Shown one piece after another: positions 50,805 to 63,376 of a DNA stretch of 64,000 nt. The notes under the pieces were generated by a model. That model had not been told where the DNA came from, searched no databases, and saw nothing but the letters and a program-made list of their open reading frames with translations. Origin of the DNA: Trichopria drosophilae (taxonomy: Eukaryota > Arthropoda > Insecta > Hymenoptera > Diapriidae). A program made the translations under genes and the position numbers. How positions within the stretch are numbered: position 1 is the stretch's first letter; the number at the start of each line of letters is the position of its first letter. The stretch covers positions 207,544,001-207,608,000 of the forward strand of contig CM059582.1 in the NCBI GenBank assembly GCA_030407085.1. The letters run 5' to 3'.

Positions 50805-50900
50805 TCAACAGCTGCTGAAGACTTTCAGTTCAGAAGCCAGCCTCTCCAATGCCTGTGCATTATTCATGGCTTTTTCTCTGGCGCGACGAAATGTATATAT
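50805..50900 (-). CDS. possible terminal exon of unknown protein
   Basis: On the minus strand an acceptor-like ATAATTTCCAG is followed by a phase-0 open frame of 31 codons plus a TGA stop. It includes a predicted amphipathic helix: FRRAREKAMNN, then AQALERLASELK. Base composition is clearly GC-richer than the surrounding intron. I do not recognise the protein. It could be an alternative last exon of the host gene, the end of a nested gene, or a chance open frame in a conserved non-coding patch. An ATTAAA sequence about 340 nt downstream could serve for polyadenylation. Confidence 0.25.
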   Translation of the reverse strand: MYTFRRAREKAMNNAQALERLASELKVFSSC

Positions 50901-51277
50901 CTGGAAATTATACGAGAACCGATCGAAGATACAAGTCTAGTCGCTGTTAAACACCGTACGAGATTGGATGGCAAAATTTGCATTGAATTCGACTTTCCAA
51001 GGATCTTGAAACGTTTATACTGAGATTCATTCGAACAATTTTCAAAAAAAATTGAGAAAATACGCTTTGATAGAACAAATAAGACAGAACATTTTTTAGG
51101 TACTAATGGTTTACTAAAAGGAGGTCATTTTAAAAATTCTATTGCAAATTTCTCATACCTCTAGTGAAAGTGATTCGATTTGTAAATTTTTAATAACGAC
51201 AATATGACGATGTACGAAAAGTTTCATAATTTTGTATTGTGTAATAAAAAACATATATATAATAATTACTTGATCGA

Positions 51278-51292
51278 CCGCTAGGTGGCGAT
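51278..51292 (+). promoter_or_regulatory. CTCF-like site
   Basis: CCGCTAGGTGGCGAT agrees with the conserved CTCF core (CC..YAGRKGGCR). It is the best of seven AGRTGGCG words in 41-64 kb. Binding is inferred from the motif only. Confidence 0.35.
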
Positions 51293-54200
51293 CAAATCCA
51301 AAAGTAATGTTAGATACAGTTTCAATGAAACGCACCGCACATAAGATGCGGCATTTGCACTAAAGGATGATCGATTTTACTTTCGTATTCCTGCGCCACG
51401 TAGTGTACCTCGAAAAAACTAGTATCAGAAAACTTTGTTTTTCATTTATTGCACAAATCCAGTACCAAATTGAATTTCTCCATTCAATGTTGCCAACACT
51501 TTTATGTACATGAATACTGAATATAATACAAAATAATAACGACTGATTCGAATTAATTTAAACGAAAATAAAAGTAACATATTTTGATAACAAAAGTAAC
51601 TTATTTTGAAAATTTAGTGAAATATTCCAAAAACATTACTTGTGTCCTAAACAAAATGATGCAACTGAACAACAAAAGAATATTTTTATTTTGCTGTCAT
51701 AAAAATTATGTAAATTTTGTAACAGAAAATATTTGTTTAACTTTAAACAACAAAAAAATGCTACTATATTTTTATAATATATTTACAAAAATAACATTTT
51801 GTTATGTATTTCTTATGTTATTTAATAAACATGCAAAATCATATTTTAATTGTCTTGAATTAATTCATTGTCTAAAGAGTCACTAATGCGAAACTGGCCA
51901 TAAAATAAGTTTTTTCCCCAAAAAAAGAACCAGAACACTTCAAAAATGAAATAAAAAATTTGCTAAAATAATTTACTGAATTACTTTTTATAAGGTTTAA
52001 TACCGTGTCATAGACAGTTTTAGTTTTTTGAGTCTCCATTTTAAGTATTTTCTTTAAGAAAAGGACGAATATAAAAATGCATAAAATATGGACAAGGTTA
52101 TAGAAGATACCATGAAAATAAATATCAAAAAATCGAAGATTAACTTGTTTAAGACAATTAAATTCAATTTTTAATGATTATTTAGAATCTTGAAAAAAAA
52201 TATTTATTATTTATATGTATGTTATCTGTAATATATTAAAATACATATTGCACTTAACATGATCAAACTCTACAAACAACTGTTTTCTGGGTTTTATTGT
52301 GAATATAAGTTTACGTATAGAAAAAAAAACAAATTAAATTTCCATATTTGAGAAAAAAAAGTAATTATTTCATTCACTTCTTTGTTGTTACAATTAAAAA
52401 CAGATCAGTCACTATAAAATATTTTTATTTAAATATAGAAAATGAGTAAAGTGGATACAAACTGCCAAAAACTGGGAAAAATAAATAAAAATCCATTTTT
52501 GCATAAAAGGAAACAAAGAAGGTACGTTATTTTGCAGATACGGAAGCATTACAAAATAGTACAATAACAAAAACATTAAAAGATAACGTAAACAACAAGG
52601 AAAATAATTACAAGTTAGTAGCAATGATAAGATACTTACAGTAAATAAACTTTACGAACATATTGTACTTTTCTATTATTGTCTGATATTTCTTAATATT
52701 GTATTTCTAAACAAAAAAAAATAATAATATCAATTGGTTTTTTTATTAAATTTATATTCGATACAATGAAACTCGTTAAAACTTTGTAATTTAATTTTGA
52801 TCGTTTCATTTTTGTTTTCTTGCTGAAGAATGAAAAAGAAATGAAAATCGAGTATAATTTTTTCTTTGGATCATTTAAAACGATTGAAGTCTTTCTTTCT
52901 ACCATGAAACTACGTTTTTTTGGAAAAGGGTTCCACAAAAAAATCAACTATTTGAAATACACCTTTAAAATATTTGAAAAAATTATTTCTATAGTAATTT
53001 TTTAAGAGGAACTCAATGGTGCTGATGTCAAACATTTTGTCGACCCATAAATTTTATGGTAAATAAAAAATTTTCGAAAAAAATGCTTCAACATCTCTTA
53101 AAATTAATTACAAAATTGAAGAAATTAGGCTGAACATAAAAACACATCTTCGAAATAATTGCCGATGGATTTTGAAAATTTTTTTTTGTTGAAAAATTTG
53201 TTAGAATTTTATTCTACCACCACTGAATTCCACATAACAAATTACTGAAGAAATCATTTTTTTTAACATTTTTAAAATTGTATTTCATAGAACTGATTTT
53301 GTTGGCGATTTACCTTTCTTTGGGTAAGATAGACGATTTCTGACAGTTTTAAATAAAGCTAAAAGCATGCTACTATGAATTGATAAATTCGGCTTTGTCA
53401 AAAAGTGAAAAGAATATTGAAACATCGAATATTTGTAAACCTATTATTTTGCCCAACAATAATTTTTAACAATAAAATATTTCAGGGTTTTTAAACACTT
53501 TTTATGTTAAACAAAAATTCAAAACTTTTTTGCCGTCATTAATCTGCCATTTTAACTGCATTATTTTATTTTATTTTTTTAACGAAAGCTATATTAATCC
53601 AATAATACCTGAATGCAGAGAAAAATTATACAAAACTCAATAATTTGCAACATGAAATGAATTTCGAAAAAACTAAATCTACCATTTTCAGGGATGCTTT
53701 TTCAAAGGATGGTGAGAAAATGTTTACAAATTCTAAATTTATACGATTTTTACATATAACATGGGTTTTCGGTCTTTATTTTTTATAAATATCAAATTTT
53801 TTATAGAATATTTTGTTTTGAACGAGCCAAAATTTTTACAGATTTTTTTACCTATGGATGGAATTTGGTATTCAAATTATGAAGTGGTTTGATTAATTTC
53901 CAACATTTTAGAACAGTTTCTTTTCTTGCTGTGTGTACAAAAAAAAAATATTTAAAAAGTTATACACAATTCCCAGCAGAGAAATGAAACTTTTTATTGA
54001 AAATAATTTTTGGTCTAAAATTTCTATAAGAAACCGATAAAATACATTCTTCTCCTCCTAAGAGTATTTTTGAAGTCATGCCTGAATACACAATTTAATA
54101 TGACGATCTTCAAAATGTCGTCCGAAAATAAAATATTTGAAAAATTTTCAGGATTTACTAATTAAAAAACTATGAGCTTCTTCAACAAAATAATGTTCTC

Positions 54201-55559
54201 AGATATAACTTTTATGTTTTGAAAAATTATATTTGTATTTTTTGAAAATATGAAAAAAAATTCGAGTATTTCTTTCAACAATTTTGCATTGCTTTCAATT
54301 TTATTCTAAAAGTTGATAGTTTTCGAGAAGAACATTTCAAATGTTATATAGCTTCGGAATTTTTCCTCAAAAACTACCAGTTTTTTGAGAGAACAAAAAA
54401 ATGTTTGGTGCCCTCTGAGAATATACTGGGATTATTCTAAATGTTTTGTAAATATCTTTTAATTTTCATTAAAATCCAATTGAAAAATTTGTCAAAATAT
54501 CGACAGGAAAATCTGGAAAAATTTTTGTGCATTTCTCAATTAATTTTGAAAACTTTTCACTCTTTTCATTTTTCCGAAGTTTTATATGTGTTCTTCAAAT
54601 TTCCTAACATTTTTCATTTTGGATATCATTTTGAATATTGCCATGTTGAATTTTTTATTCCAGACTCGAATAAAAACATTTCTAGGTGGAGAAGGATATA
54701 TTTTACCGGCATTTTATAAAAATTGTGTGTAACTATTTAAGTCTCCATTTTAGATCAATTCTGGGACGATTTCTGAAAGAACGTGAAATGTTACTTCCTT
54801 AAAAAATTTAAAAAAAAACCCTGAATTTAAATGTCAAAATTGAATAAGACAAAATTTTCCAAAAATATCTATTTCAACGACACCTAAAAATTTATTTTTA
54901 TTGTAAAGTGATGCTAAAACAAAAATTTTTAAATTGAATACCAGAACGCTGTAATGTTTTTTTTTGTCTTCTTCCAGGTCAAAAATTTCCGCCTGCAAGT
55001 CCTGTGTTATAACTTAAGTCCGCAACAACAGAGCAGGAAATCTTTTGTGAAAAATGTGCAATATGACGCCTCGTGGAGTATGGTCTTCATACATTTCGAA
55101 ATAAATCTTGCCTGTGACAGGGAAAGTTTGGAGCATGTTCTTACGTGAATCTTACAGGAGCGACCAGAGAAAGAACATGACGTTTAATATACCGTGACTC
55201 GAGATGTTAAAAAATAATGCACGCTTCTGATATATGTAGAACAGATGAGAGATAATAGACTTTTGTAAACATTATAATCCATTCGCCCCGTCTAGGTTTA
55301 CTTTATGCTTGAAAGTATCTCCAGAAATACATTGTAAAATCTAATATTTATACCCTCGGTATGTAAGAAACATTCGCGATTCCTGTTTCTGTTTAATGCA
55401 TTTACGTCAGGCAACGTCATTAATTTCATACAATATGAGTCCATTCGAACTGTGCAAACTCTTTCTATCGTATGTCATTTTACCCAAAGAAATTTAGCTA
55501 ACGTTTACGAATATCGTAAAAATTACTTAACAGGATAGTAATATCGTAATACAATCCTT

Positions 55560-55990
55560 TTTTTTTCAAAATTCAGATTTTAGACCCCTGGTAACTACTT
55601 TACCGACAGAGTACTTAAGATCCTATTTGTTTAACACAAAAGTGTATAATTTTTATTCGAGCTTGAGAACAGCGCCATCTGTTTATATTTTTTTGTCAAT
55701 TTTTCTCGAAAAAACTTACAAATTATACAAATTAATTCAAGTAATTTAGAATTTTTAAATGCCACCACATAATAAAATTCGACAAATTAAAAATGTTAAA
55801 CAAAAACATTGATTTAACCCAAAAATCCAGATTTTATATCCCAGAAACTACCTTACCGACGGAGTACTTAGACCCCTGATATTTTTTTAGACAAAAAGTG
55901 TATTTTTTTTTTTCAGTTTGACAACAGCGCCACCTGTTTTAATTTGTTGGCAATTTTTCTATGAAAAATCTTACAAATTTTATCTTGATT
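55560..55990. repeat. two-copy tandem duplication, period about 256 bp
   Basis: The stretches near 55570-55735 and 55826-55990 share AATTCAGATTTTA or AATCCAGATTTTA, ACTACYTTACCGACRGAGTA, an AAAAGTGTAT block, AACAGCGCCAYCTG and an ACAAATT end, interrupted by unrelated bases. Each copy contains a CTCF-core-like CGCCAYCT site. Confidence 0.8.
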
Positions 55991-57058
55991 TCGTATCCCG
56001 CCGACAAAAATGTCCGCCAATACCTTTGGTATATATCTCCCGTTCAGGTCGTTTTGAAATTTTGAACATATTTACACACTTTCTCACTCACTGTCGGGTT
56101 TCTAAATATATATTTCGGTACAATCGACCCGTAAATTGCCGACGCGAATATGCTCGTGTGAGTAAAAGCCACGTTCGTCACAAACTGTACGAGAGGTTTC
56201 GCGATCTGTCACGATTCAAGAGTTTCGCCGTTCCGCCTAAATTATTCCTTTATTCCATCGTTCCACCTATTCAGATCTATCCATATTATTGTTATAAAAC
56301 AGAACAAAGAAATAGAAAAGAGAAAATTCCAGAGAAAAAAAACAGAAAATTTTAGAGAAATAAATAGGGGGATGTCATATTGATTTGTTTCTTAATGTTT
56401 CCAAAATGACTTGTCAAAAAGGTAAGGGGGATTACCAGCAATAATAAAGAATCGATTTCTATTTTCAGACTCCGTCGGTAATGTCGTCTGGGCCGATATT
56501 ATCAGAATTTTAAGCGAATTTATTTCTCTGTGAACTTGAATCACTCAAAAAGTACTAAAGAAGTCGCAGCCATTAATTAAATTAGTAATATTTTTCAGTA
56601 ATAAAAAACTACTAATTAATTAGAGAAATTTGACTGATCTTAAATTAATAGTGAGATTTTTAGTTGTAAGATATACAATTTCAATAAGCTAATGTTATAC
56701 ATTACTATTTAGTTAGTATAGTCATTTGATTAGTATAATTTCATTAGTATAATATTAGTAATTTTGTACAATTTGAAAGTGAAAAATTTACTAATTGCCA
56801 GTAACCATTTTTTCATATTTAACCACTTTTCATTTTTAGTATCTTTTTACTAGTTCAGATTTAGAGAGTTAATTCGCATCATCTTCAGAATGTTTCCACT
56901 GGTTCGTTTTTATTTGGTTCAAAAAATAGTTTTTATGATTACAATACATAAACATTTAATGTGACTAATTATATATGATTTAAAAAGCTATATAAAATTT
57001 TCTTACAAAATAGTATTTTGCAGTGGCTATTTTATTTCCGAACTCTTTGGTCTAAAAA

Positions 57059-57219
57059 GGGGTGTGGGTCGAAAAACCGACAAATCAAAAAGCCGACAGG
57101 TCGAGAAACCGACAATCGAAAAGCCGACACATAAAAGAATAGATGCATCGTCATTTTCTGAACTGTCGGTTTTTCGACCTGTCGGCTTTTTTATTTGTCG
57201 GTTTTTCGACCCGCACCCC
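57059..57219. mobile_element. intact 161-bp foldback MITE (GTCGGTTTTTCGACC motif)
   Basis: Inverted ends GGGGTGTGGGTCGAAAAACC and GGTTTTTCGACCCGCACCCC extend into arms of about 55 bp that iterate GTCGAAAAACCGAC and AAAAGCCGACAGGTCG. It is flanked by a perfect 6-bp duplication TAAAAA (57053-57058 and 57220-57225), so the ends are well defined. No coding capacity; superfamily not recognised. Confidence 0.88.
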
Positions 57220-58261
57220 TAAAAAGGTTCAAAAGTAAACATTTTATCAGGGTTCCCTGCAAAATTTTAGGTTCTTTCTTGGAGAGAAGTAACAACTAAG
57301 AAACAGTATTTCTTCTAAGAAAAAAGTTTAAAAACTGACGTTAGTGGAGAAAAGATTTGATTGTATATAAGATGTCAAAAAATCATTGTTTCGTACACAG
57401 CTTTCGCTAAGTTCAACCCAAAAGTCCGTGCACCTCCGTTTTCTTTTGAAATGGCATTGGTTAAGTCTTTTGACTATTTTAAGCCACAAATTAAAGTAAT
57501 CGAAGTAGAGAAACAAAAATTAAATTCATTTTTTACATTTTTTATGGGTTATTTCTTAAAAAAACAAGCTTTATACTATTTTTTAATACAAAAGATGTCT
57601 TTTAATACATCTAAAGAATCTCTATAATAATCACTGAGTTTATGTTGAAAATAATGAAAAAATAAAACCACCCATAGCTAAATTAAAGTACACTTTTTTT
57701 TAAAAACTGTAGAACTTAAATTGTTTTATCTTTCACATTTCTTAAATATGACGCGTTAAAGTTTATACTTCATGGAAAATTCGAATCCATTATTTGATCA
57801 ATTCTTTTTTTTTCAAAAGTGTATGAAGCATAGAGTATAGAACTATTTAAAGCAAATAAAGTTTTATCTGATGGAAAAATGTAAAAAATCAATGTAATTT
57901 TTGTTTCCCTACTCCGATTATTTTCATGTTTGGCTTAAAACAGTCAACTCCTTAAAATCGGTTTTATAAATTTCTTATAGTAAATTTCTACTACATTAAA
58001 GAATGTGTTATTTATCCGATAGTCAGATTTCCGAAATTAATAAAACATATTAATGTGTAACTTGACCATTTTTGTACAACATGAGGAGACATGGCATTTA
58101 TACATGTAAATATTTTTAATACACGAAAATAAGCTCTTGAAAATGATTAGATAGTAAATGAACACACATATTAAATAAAAACACAACAAACAAAAAAAAG
58201 TAAATAAAAACAGTTAAAAAACGTTAGCAAAAACACAAATTTTTGAATGTGTAACAAAAAA

Positions 58262-58470
58262 CTTAACCTATCCTAACATAACCTAACGTCACTAAACCTA
58301 CCCTGACCTAACCTAACCTAACGTAACCAAACCTGTCCTGAACAAAATCTAATTGAACCTAGCCTATCCTAACGCAATTTAACCTAATTTAAACGAACCG
58401 AATCTAACTTAACCTAACTCAACCTGACCTAACGTACTCTAATATAACCTGACCTAACCTAACCTCAAAC
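58262..58470. repeat. degenerate CCTAA-rich tract
   Basis: About 200 bp in which CCTAACCTAA, CCTGACCTAACC and related pentamers recur with many substitutions. This is the opposite-strand sense of the TTAGG run at 10 kb and far more decayed. Confidence 0.8.
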
Positions 58471-58630
58471 TAAACAATAGCGTTCTAAAGAAATATTTTG
58501 ACTTTCACGTTTTAATCTAATAATATTAATACACTAATAATAACATTAATTAATTACTAAATTTTTGTAGCCTATTATTTTCGCGGTATTCTTTTGTCCT
58601 AAGATTTTTTTTGGTTGATTAGTTGATATA

Positions 58631-58853
58631 GTCCTCCCTCCGTAATTGTCATATTCCTAATTCCATCCGCAATTGTTGCCCAGATTCCCTTTCCAGGTGC
58701 ACCGTAGTAAGAAAGGCACACTTGGGCATGCGCAGAGATGTTCTAATAACTGTTTCATACCTGGAGAAGGGAAAGTAGGGACGGGAACGACACAATTATG
58801 GAGGCATAAGGGGAAATTCGACCCCGGCCGGGTAACAATTACGGAGGGAGGAC
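58631..58853. mobile_element. 223-bp MITE with GTCCTCCCTCCG ends
   Basis: Perfect inverted ends GTCCTCCCTCCGTAATTGT and ACAATTACGGAGGGAGGAC, flanked by TA on each side (58629-58630, 58854-58855). TA duplication places it with Tc1/mariner-type elements. An inner, weaker repeat pairs CAGATTCCCTTTCCAGGT with ACCTGGAGAAGGGAAAGT. No open frame of interest. Confidence 0.87.
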
Positions 58854-60533
58854 TAAGATATGAAAATCAATATTTCAATTTATAAAAACTAAATACTTAA
58901 TTTTTTTAACCAAAGTTTTATAAACTTTAAGAATTATCCTAATAATCAGTTTTGTATTGTTACATTGTAATATGTAAATGGGAGATCCCATTTCCCTAAT
59001 GTACGGAGATATGGAACGTACATTAAAAAAATGCTATCACCTATTGTCGCATTTCCTTTCATATACATCTAGAACGTGCATATATTTCCTCGGTATGCAT
59101 TCGTTTGTTTGGATTATTTCGAACTGTACTCGAGTCACGACATCCGTACGTTTTACTGGCATTTTTAATGTATCTAACGTGTTTTATCTAACAGAAGTTA
59201 GTTGAGAGAAAAGTGATGAAATTCGAACATTTTTTTAAACTTTACTAAACTATTTTTTATTTTGTAATTTTTCCCTCATCCATTGAAGTTTTTTTATTTA
59301 TTCCAGCTACCGAGGTCATTGTTTGACCACATTAAGCATTTTTGGACATATATGTTTTAGATCTTCAGCAAATTTTTCTGATTTAATTCGTTTGAGGCAA
59401 AATTCGTTAACAATGGTCCCTTCAAAGTCAATCCTAAAAGATTTTTGAGTTCCTGAGAACAAATATTATGTCATTTTTCCATAATTCAAAATGGCGGATC
59501 GAATATGGCCGGTCAAAAATTGGAATCGTTAGAAAAACTTTGTAAAAATATCAACACGAGGATTTTTGAGAATTTGGATTGTACATAACTTTTTGGAAAC
59601 TTCAGATCTAAGTTTTCTACCTTTTTCTAACTTCTTCCGCCATTTTTAATTTTCGAAAACTCAGGGACCCAAACGTTTCCACTATTGGGCAACAAATCCC
59701 ACAACTTTTTAAGTATGTTCGCCATTTTTAAGAACTTAATTTTTAATAATTTTGAGTTTTTTATCGAATGTCGAGCAAAGATTCATTTTTTAGTCTTTTT
59801 TATTCATTTTGACCAGTTTTACGGATAATTCATAGATTTATTACATTCGCAAACTCGTGATATTATTTTAAACATCGAAGATAATAAAATTGGCTCAAGC
59901 ACTATCTATTTCCACAGAATCCTTCGACATAATGGAAAAGATATGTTGAAACATAAAATGATAAAAATAGTTAAATCCCATTATCGCAATCATGTTCAGA
60001 GTAATTATGCGATTCCGTTTATCGACCTCGATATCTTAACTTCCTAACAAAATCTCAATCCTTTTCCTGGATTATAAATGACTACTGCAAGTAAAACACA
60101 AGAATAAGTTTGCATTCGATTATCTGCAATGACATCCATTTGCTTTTGGTATAATGAGACGATTTAAATCTATTAAACATTTTGAAACTTAGATTGGAAA
60201 ATAGATTCTTCTAAACACTCTTAGGGAACAATAGAACCTGATTTTAGGCTTGTGCGTACATTACGTGACATAGAGCTAAATTTACTCGATTAGGCAACAA
60301 AGATGCGTCAATCAAAAGAGGCCTTGCAGAACAAAGGTGTTGGTTACTTCCGTTCATTTCGAACCCGCCATACAATTTCTAATTGCAGTTTATGTACGCG
60401 GTCACTTTTAATCTAAATTTTATTTAACCCATTAATGTCCAAGAAATTTTTAGCTCATTTTCAAAGCTCTTTAGCAAATCGAAAAATAAAAATATCCTAA
60501 TGAAATCAACTTACTTTACCAGTTTTGGTACGG

Positions 60534-61188
60534 TCTATTGATTTATGGGGTCAAAATTGTGTTTCCTTGTCGCAGAAAAAAAATGGTTGTTATCTGAAAA
60601 AGTACCGAAAAATCGGACGTATTTTATTTTCGACAATTTTTTACAAATGGATAATGGGTGATGATCCATTCCGAACTATTGACAAACGTGGACAAATGAG
60701 TTGCATTTTAAGTAGCAAATTGTTTTATTGAGATTCCTACTAAAAATGGCGGAAGAATGTGAAAATTTGTAATAATACCTGTTTTTCCTAAATATTTCTT
60801 AAATAAATCGACATTAATCAAAATTGGTCGTTTCGTGAACCAATCCGCCGTTATTTAAGATACAAATTTTGATTAATGTCGATTTATTTGAGAAATATTT
60901 AGAAAAACCAAGTATTTATAGAAATATTCATACTTTTCCGCCATTTGTAATAGGATAAACTGAATAGAGCTGAATTAGAGCTCAATATAAAAATTTTTCA
61001 CTTAAAGTGCAACTTATTTGTCCACGATAATCCACAGTTTGTAATTCATCGCTATCCATTATCTATTTGTAAAAAATGTCGAAAAAAAATCCGATTTTTC
61101 GTACTGTTAAAATTCCGTACAGATAAAATCCGCCATATTGTTTTTCTGTGGCAAGGAATCGCAATTTTGACCGCATAAATCGATAGAG
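60534..61188. repeat. 650-bp imperfect palindrome
   Basis: The left arm (60534-60828) and right arm (60863-61188) are reverse complements with scattered differences. Paired blocks: GTCTATTGATTTATGG with CCGCATAAATCGATAG, TCCTTGTCGCAGAAAAA with TTTTTCTGTGGCAAGGA, AATGGATAATGG with CCATTATC, and AAATAAATCGACATTAATCA with its complement. Arms are about 300 bp; the spacer is only about 34 bp. CGCCATTTT words on both sides tie it to dispersed intronic repeats. No coding role seen. Confidence 0.82.
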
Positions 61189-62029
61189 CATAAAAATTTT
61201 CGTATATTTTGCCGCCATTTTATAATACAATCCATTTTGTTCCACTAATAATGCCGATCTCTGATTTTTATACAGTTTGTGACAAAAAAATATGAAAAAA
61301 CTACAAAAAATCTTGCATTCGAACTGTATTTCTGTACTTTTAACCGCCATTTTGAATTCCGTTATTTTATTTTACTATTATTATCCATTTTTTATCATAA
61401 TACATCAATGTGAAATGTTCAGAATGCATTCCTCATCTATTGAACACGAAAAAATGTGAAAAAATGACGAAATACTGACTCTTGAGAATTTTTCGACGTT
61501 CCGCCGCCATTTTTAACTTTTTAATTGCACGATCTCAGAAGGTTTCAACAGTATTGGTATTTCAAAGTAAAAATATTGAATTACAATCAAAATCGCCGAA
61601 AAAATGTTCCTTAAAATCATAAAATAACCGGAATTTTTTTCAATTTTACAGATTAGCGTACGAAAAAGCACTCTAAAAAACATTTGGGTATAATGTGTCA
61701 CAAATTTATTTATTGATTTCGTGAAGGGAAGCGCTTCACCGATAATGTAGGAATTTTCACTCAAAACCGTAAGTAAAAAATTACTGAAGCCATTTTTCAA
61801 AATTCGGACTCTGTAAAGGCTATTATAATTACTGTAGACAGTTTCCTAGAAAATACCAAAGACATTAATTGCGAACTGACCGGGAATTTTCGGAAATAAA
61901 TAAAAATCACTTATTTTAATTATCATAAAGCCAAAATTAAATAAAAAAATTTCCATTCGTGTTACAATTATAGTTTGGTACTTAGCTAACCAATTGATAG
62001 AAATGCCCACGGTTCATCTAGATGTCAAA

Positions 62030-62054
62030 ACTTACCTGAAACAAAAAAACATTT
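62030..62054 (-). promoter_or_regulatory. candidate recursive-splicing ratchet site
   Basis: Minus strand ATGTTTTTTTGTTTCAG followed directly by GTAAGT, a near-ideal acceptor joined to a consensus donor, with AG|GT at 62036/62035. It has the same orientation as srGAP and lies 26.2 kb upstream of the other site. A zero-length exon is the simplest reading; a small cassette exon that begins here is the alternative, but no coding potential is evident downstream. Confidence 0.55.
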
Positions 62055-63306
62055 ATAATTAATAATTAAATACAAATTGTAATAGTAATAGTATAATAAT
62101 AATAATATTAAACTAATTGATTTAAAAATAGACAAAGAAGATGAAATACTGAAAAATTAAACGATTTTATTTGTTTAATTTCTCAAAATTTTGTATATTT
62201 CTAACATATAAGTTAATAATAATTCTGTTGAATGTTGTTACTTTCATCTCACAGGCGCAGATTTCATGCTCACATTCTGTTAAATCATGATTTTTTATGT
62301 TTTTGATAGTTGTATCTGTTAATTTTACTAATTTTACTAATTTTGCTAATTTTAGTATTGTTTGTTGTATTTATTTATCAAAAATACTAACAAAAGAAAT
62401 CATATCAACATCAATTTTCCGGAATTTATGATTTATGTTTGATTATTCCATTAGAAATATTTTATTAGTCATTTTGATATTTTTTCACCATTTCAATTTA
62501 TTTTTAGGACGATTTTATATAATGCCGAGTTCTGTATGAAAGTAGAAGCACTGCAGCCGTCCGACTTGGATTAGGGATTATCAAAATAAATAGTAGGTCA
62601 TTGTGTTAATATGTGTTATAAAACCGCTTTAGTTAATTCTTGTCAATTTCTTTAGTTTTCATTTTCATATCATCAGGTACTTTCTACAACTCGAAGAAAC
62701 TTCGAGTAGTTTTAAAAAGAAAAAAGCTTACTTAAACTTATTTAAAATTATTTATATTTTATTTCATTCACATTTACGAAAATTTTGATACTGTTCCACC
62801 AATTTATGCTAATGATTAGAATAAAAGTACTTCTGGATGTTTAAAGCGTTTTAAATTTCGCGAGTATTCTACTATTGTTAATTTCCGATAGAGGGCTACG
62901 TCTCAATTCCTGATTCTCGCAAGTGTTTGAAAATAAATGAACTGGAATTATAAATTATGTATTGTGAACAAATTAATGGGAAATCCATTACGAATAGAAT
63001 TGAAGTAACAAGAAACTTTAGTAATAAACTTAAAAAAATACAGAATTTATTATCGTCAGTCACTTTATTAAAAAAAACTATTTTAATAATAGTAAGGCGA
63101 ATTATAAAATAGATTCGCGTCAATAAGGCCGAAGATTACTTTCATGCGACTCTGGGTTAAATGATTTTGCCCGAGAGATGGCGATATCTTCATTTTTTAA
63201 ATCAAATTATCAATTGTTATTATTAAAAGGAAAAAAAGACATTAAAAACCATTTGAAACTAAATGTCAGATAATTGTGGTCATGATTACACGCAGAGACC
63301 TGAAAG

Positions 63307-63376
63307 GTTGATGTCTCGAACGTTCACCGTTTGGTGGCGCATGAATCACGTGGGTATTATGATTCTCGCAGGTGGT
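63307..63376 (+). repeat. fragment related to the 37.4-38.7 kb inverted repeat
   Basis: GTTGATGTCTCGAACGTTCA, then CCGTTTGGTGGCGCATGA and ATTCTCGCAGGTGG follow the same order as the right arm near 38478-38570. This shows that the long inverted repeat belongs to a dispersed family. Confidence 0.7.

Noticed and set aside
54954..55148. Acceptor-like TTTGTCTTCTTCCAG followed by an open frame on the plus strand
   Set aside because: Opposite strand to the only gene, no recognised protein, no good donor or promoter; the pyrimidine tract alone is not enough.
60775..60790. Another AG|GT fused splice-like site on the minus strand (AAAACAG|GTATTA)
   Set aside because: It lies within a palindromic repeat arm and has a weak donor and a poor pyrimidine tract.
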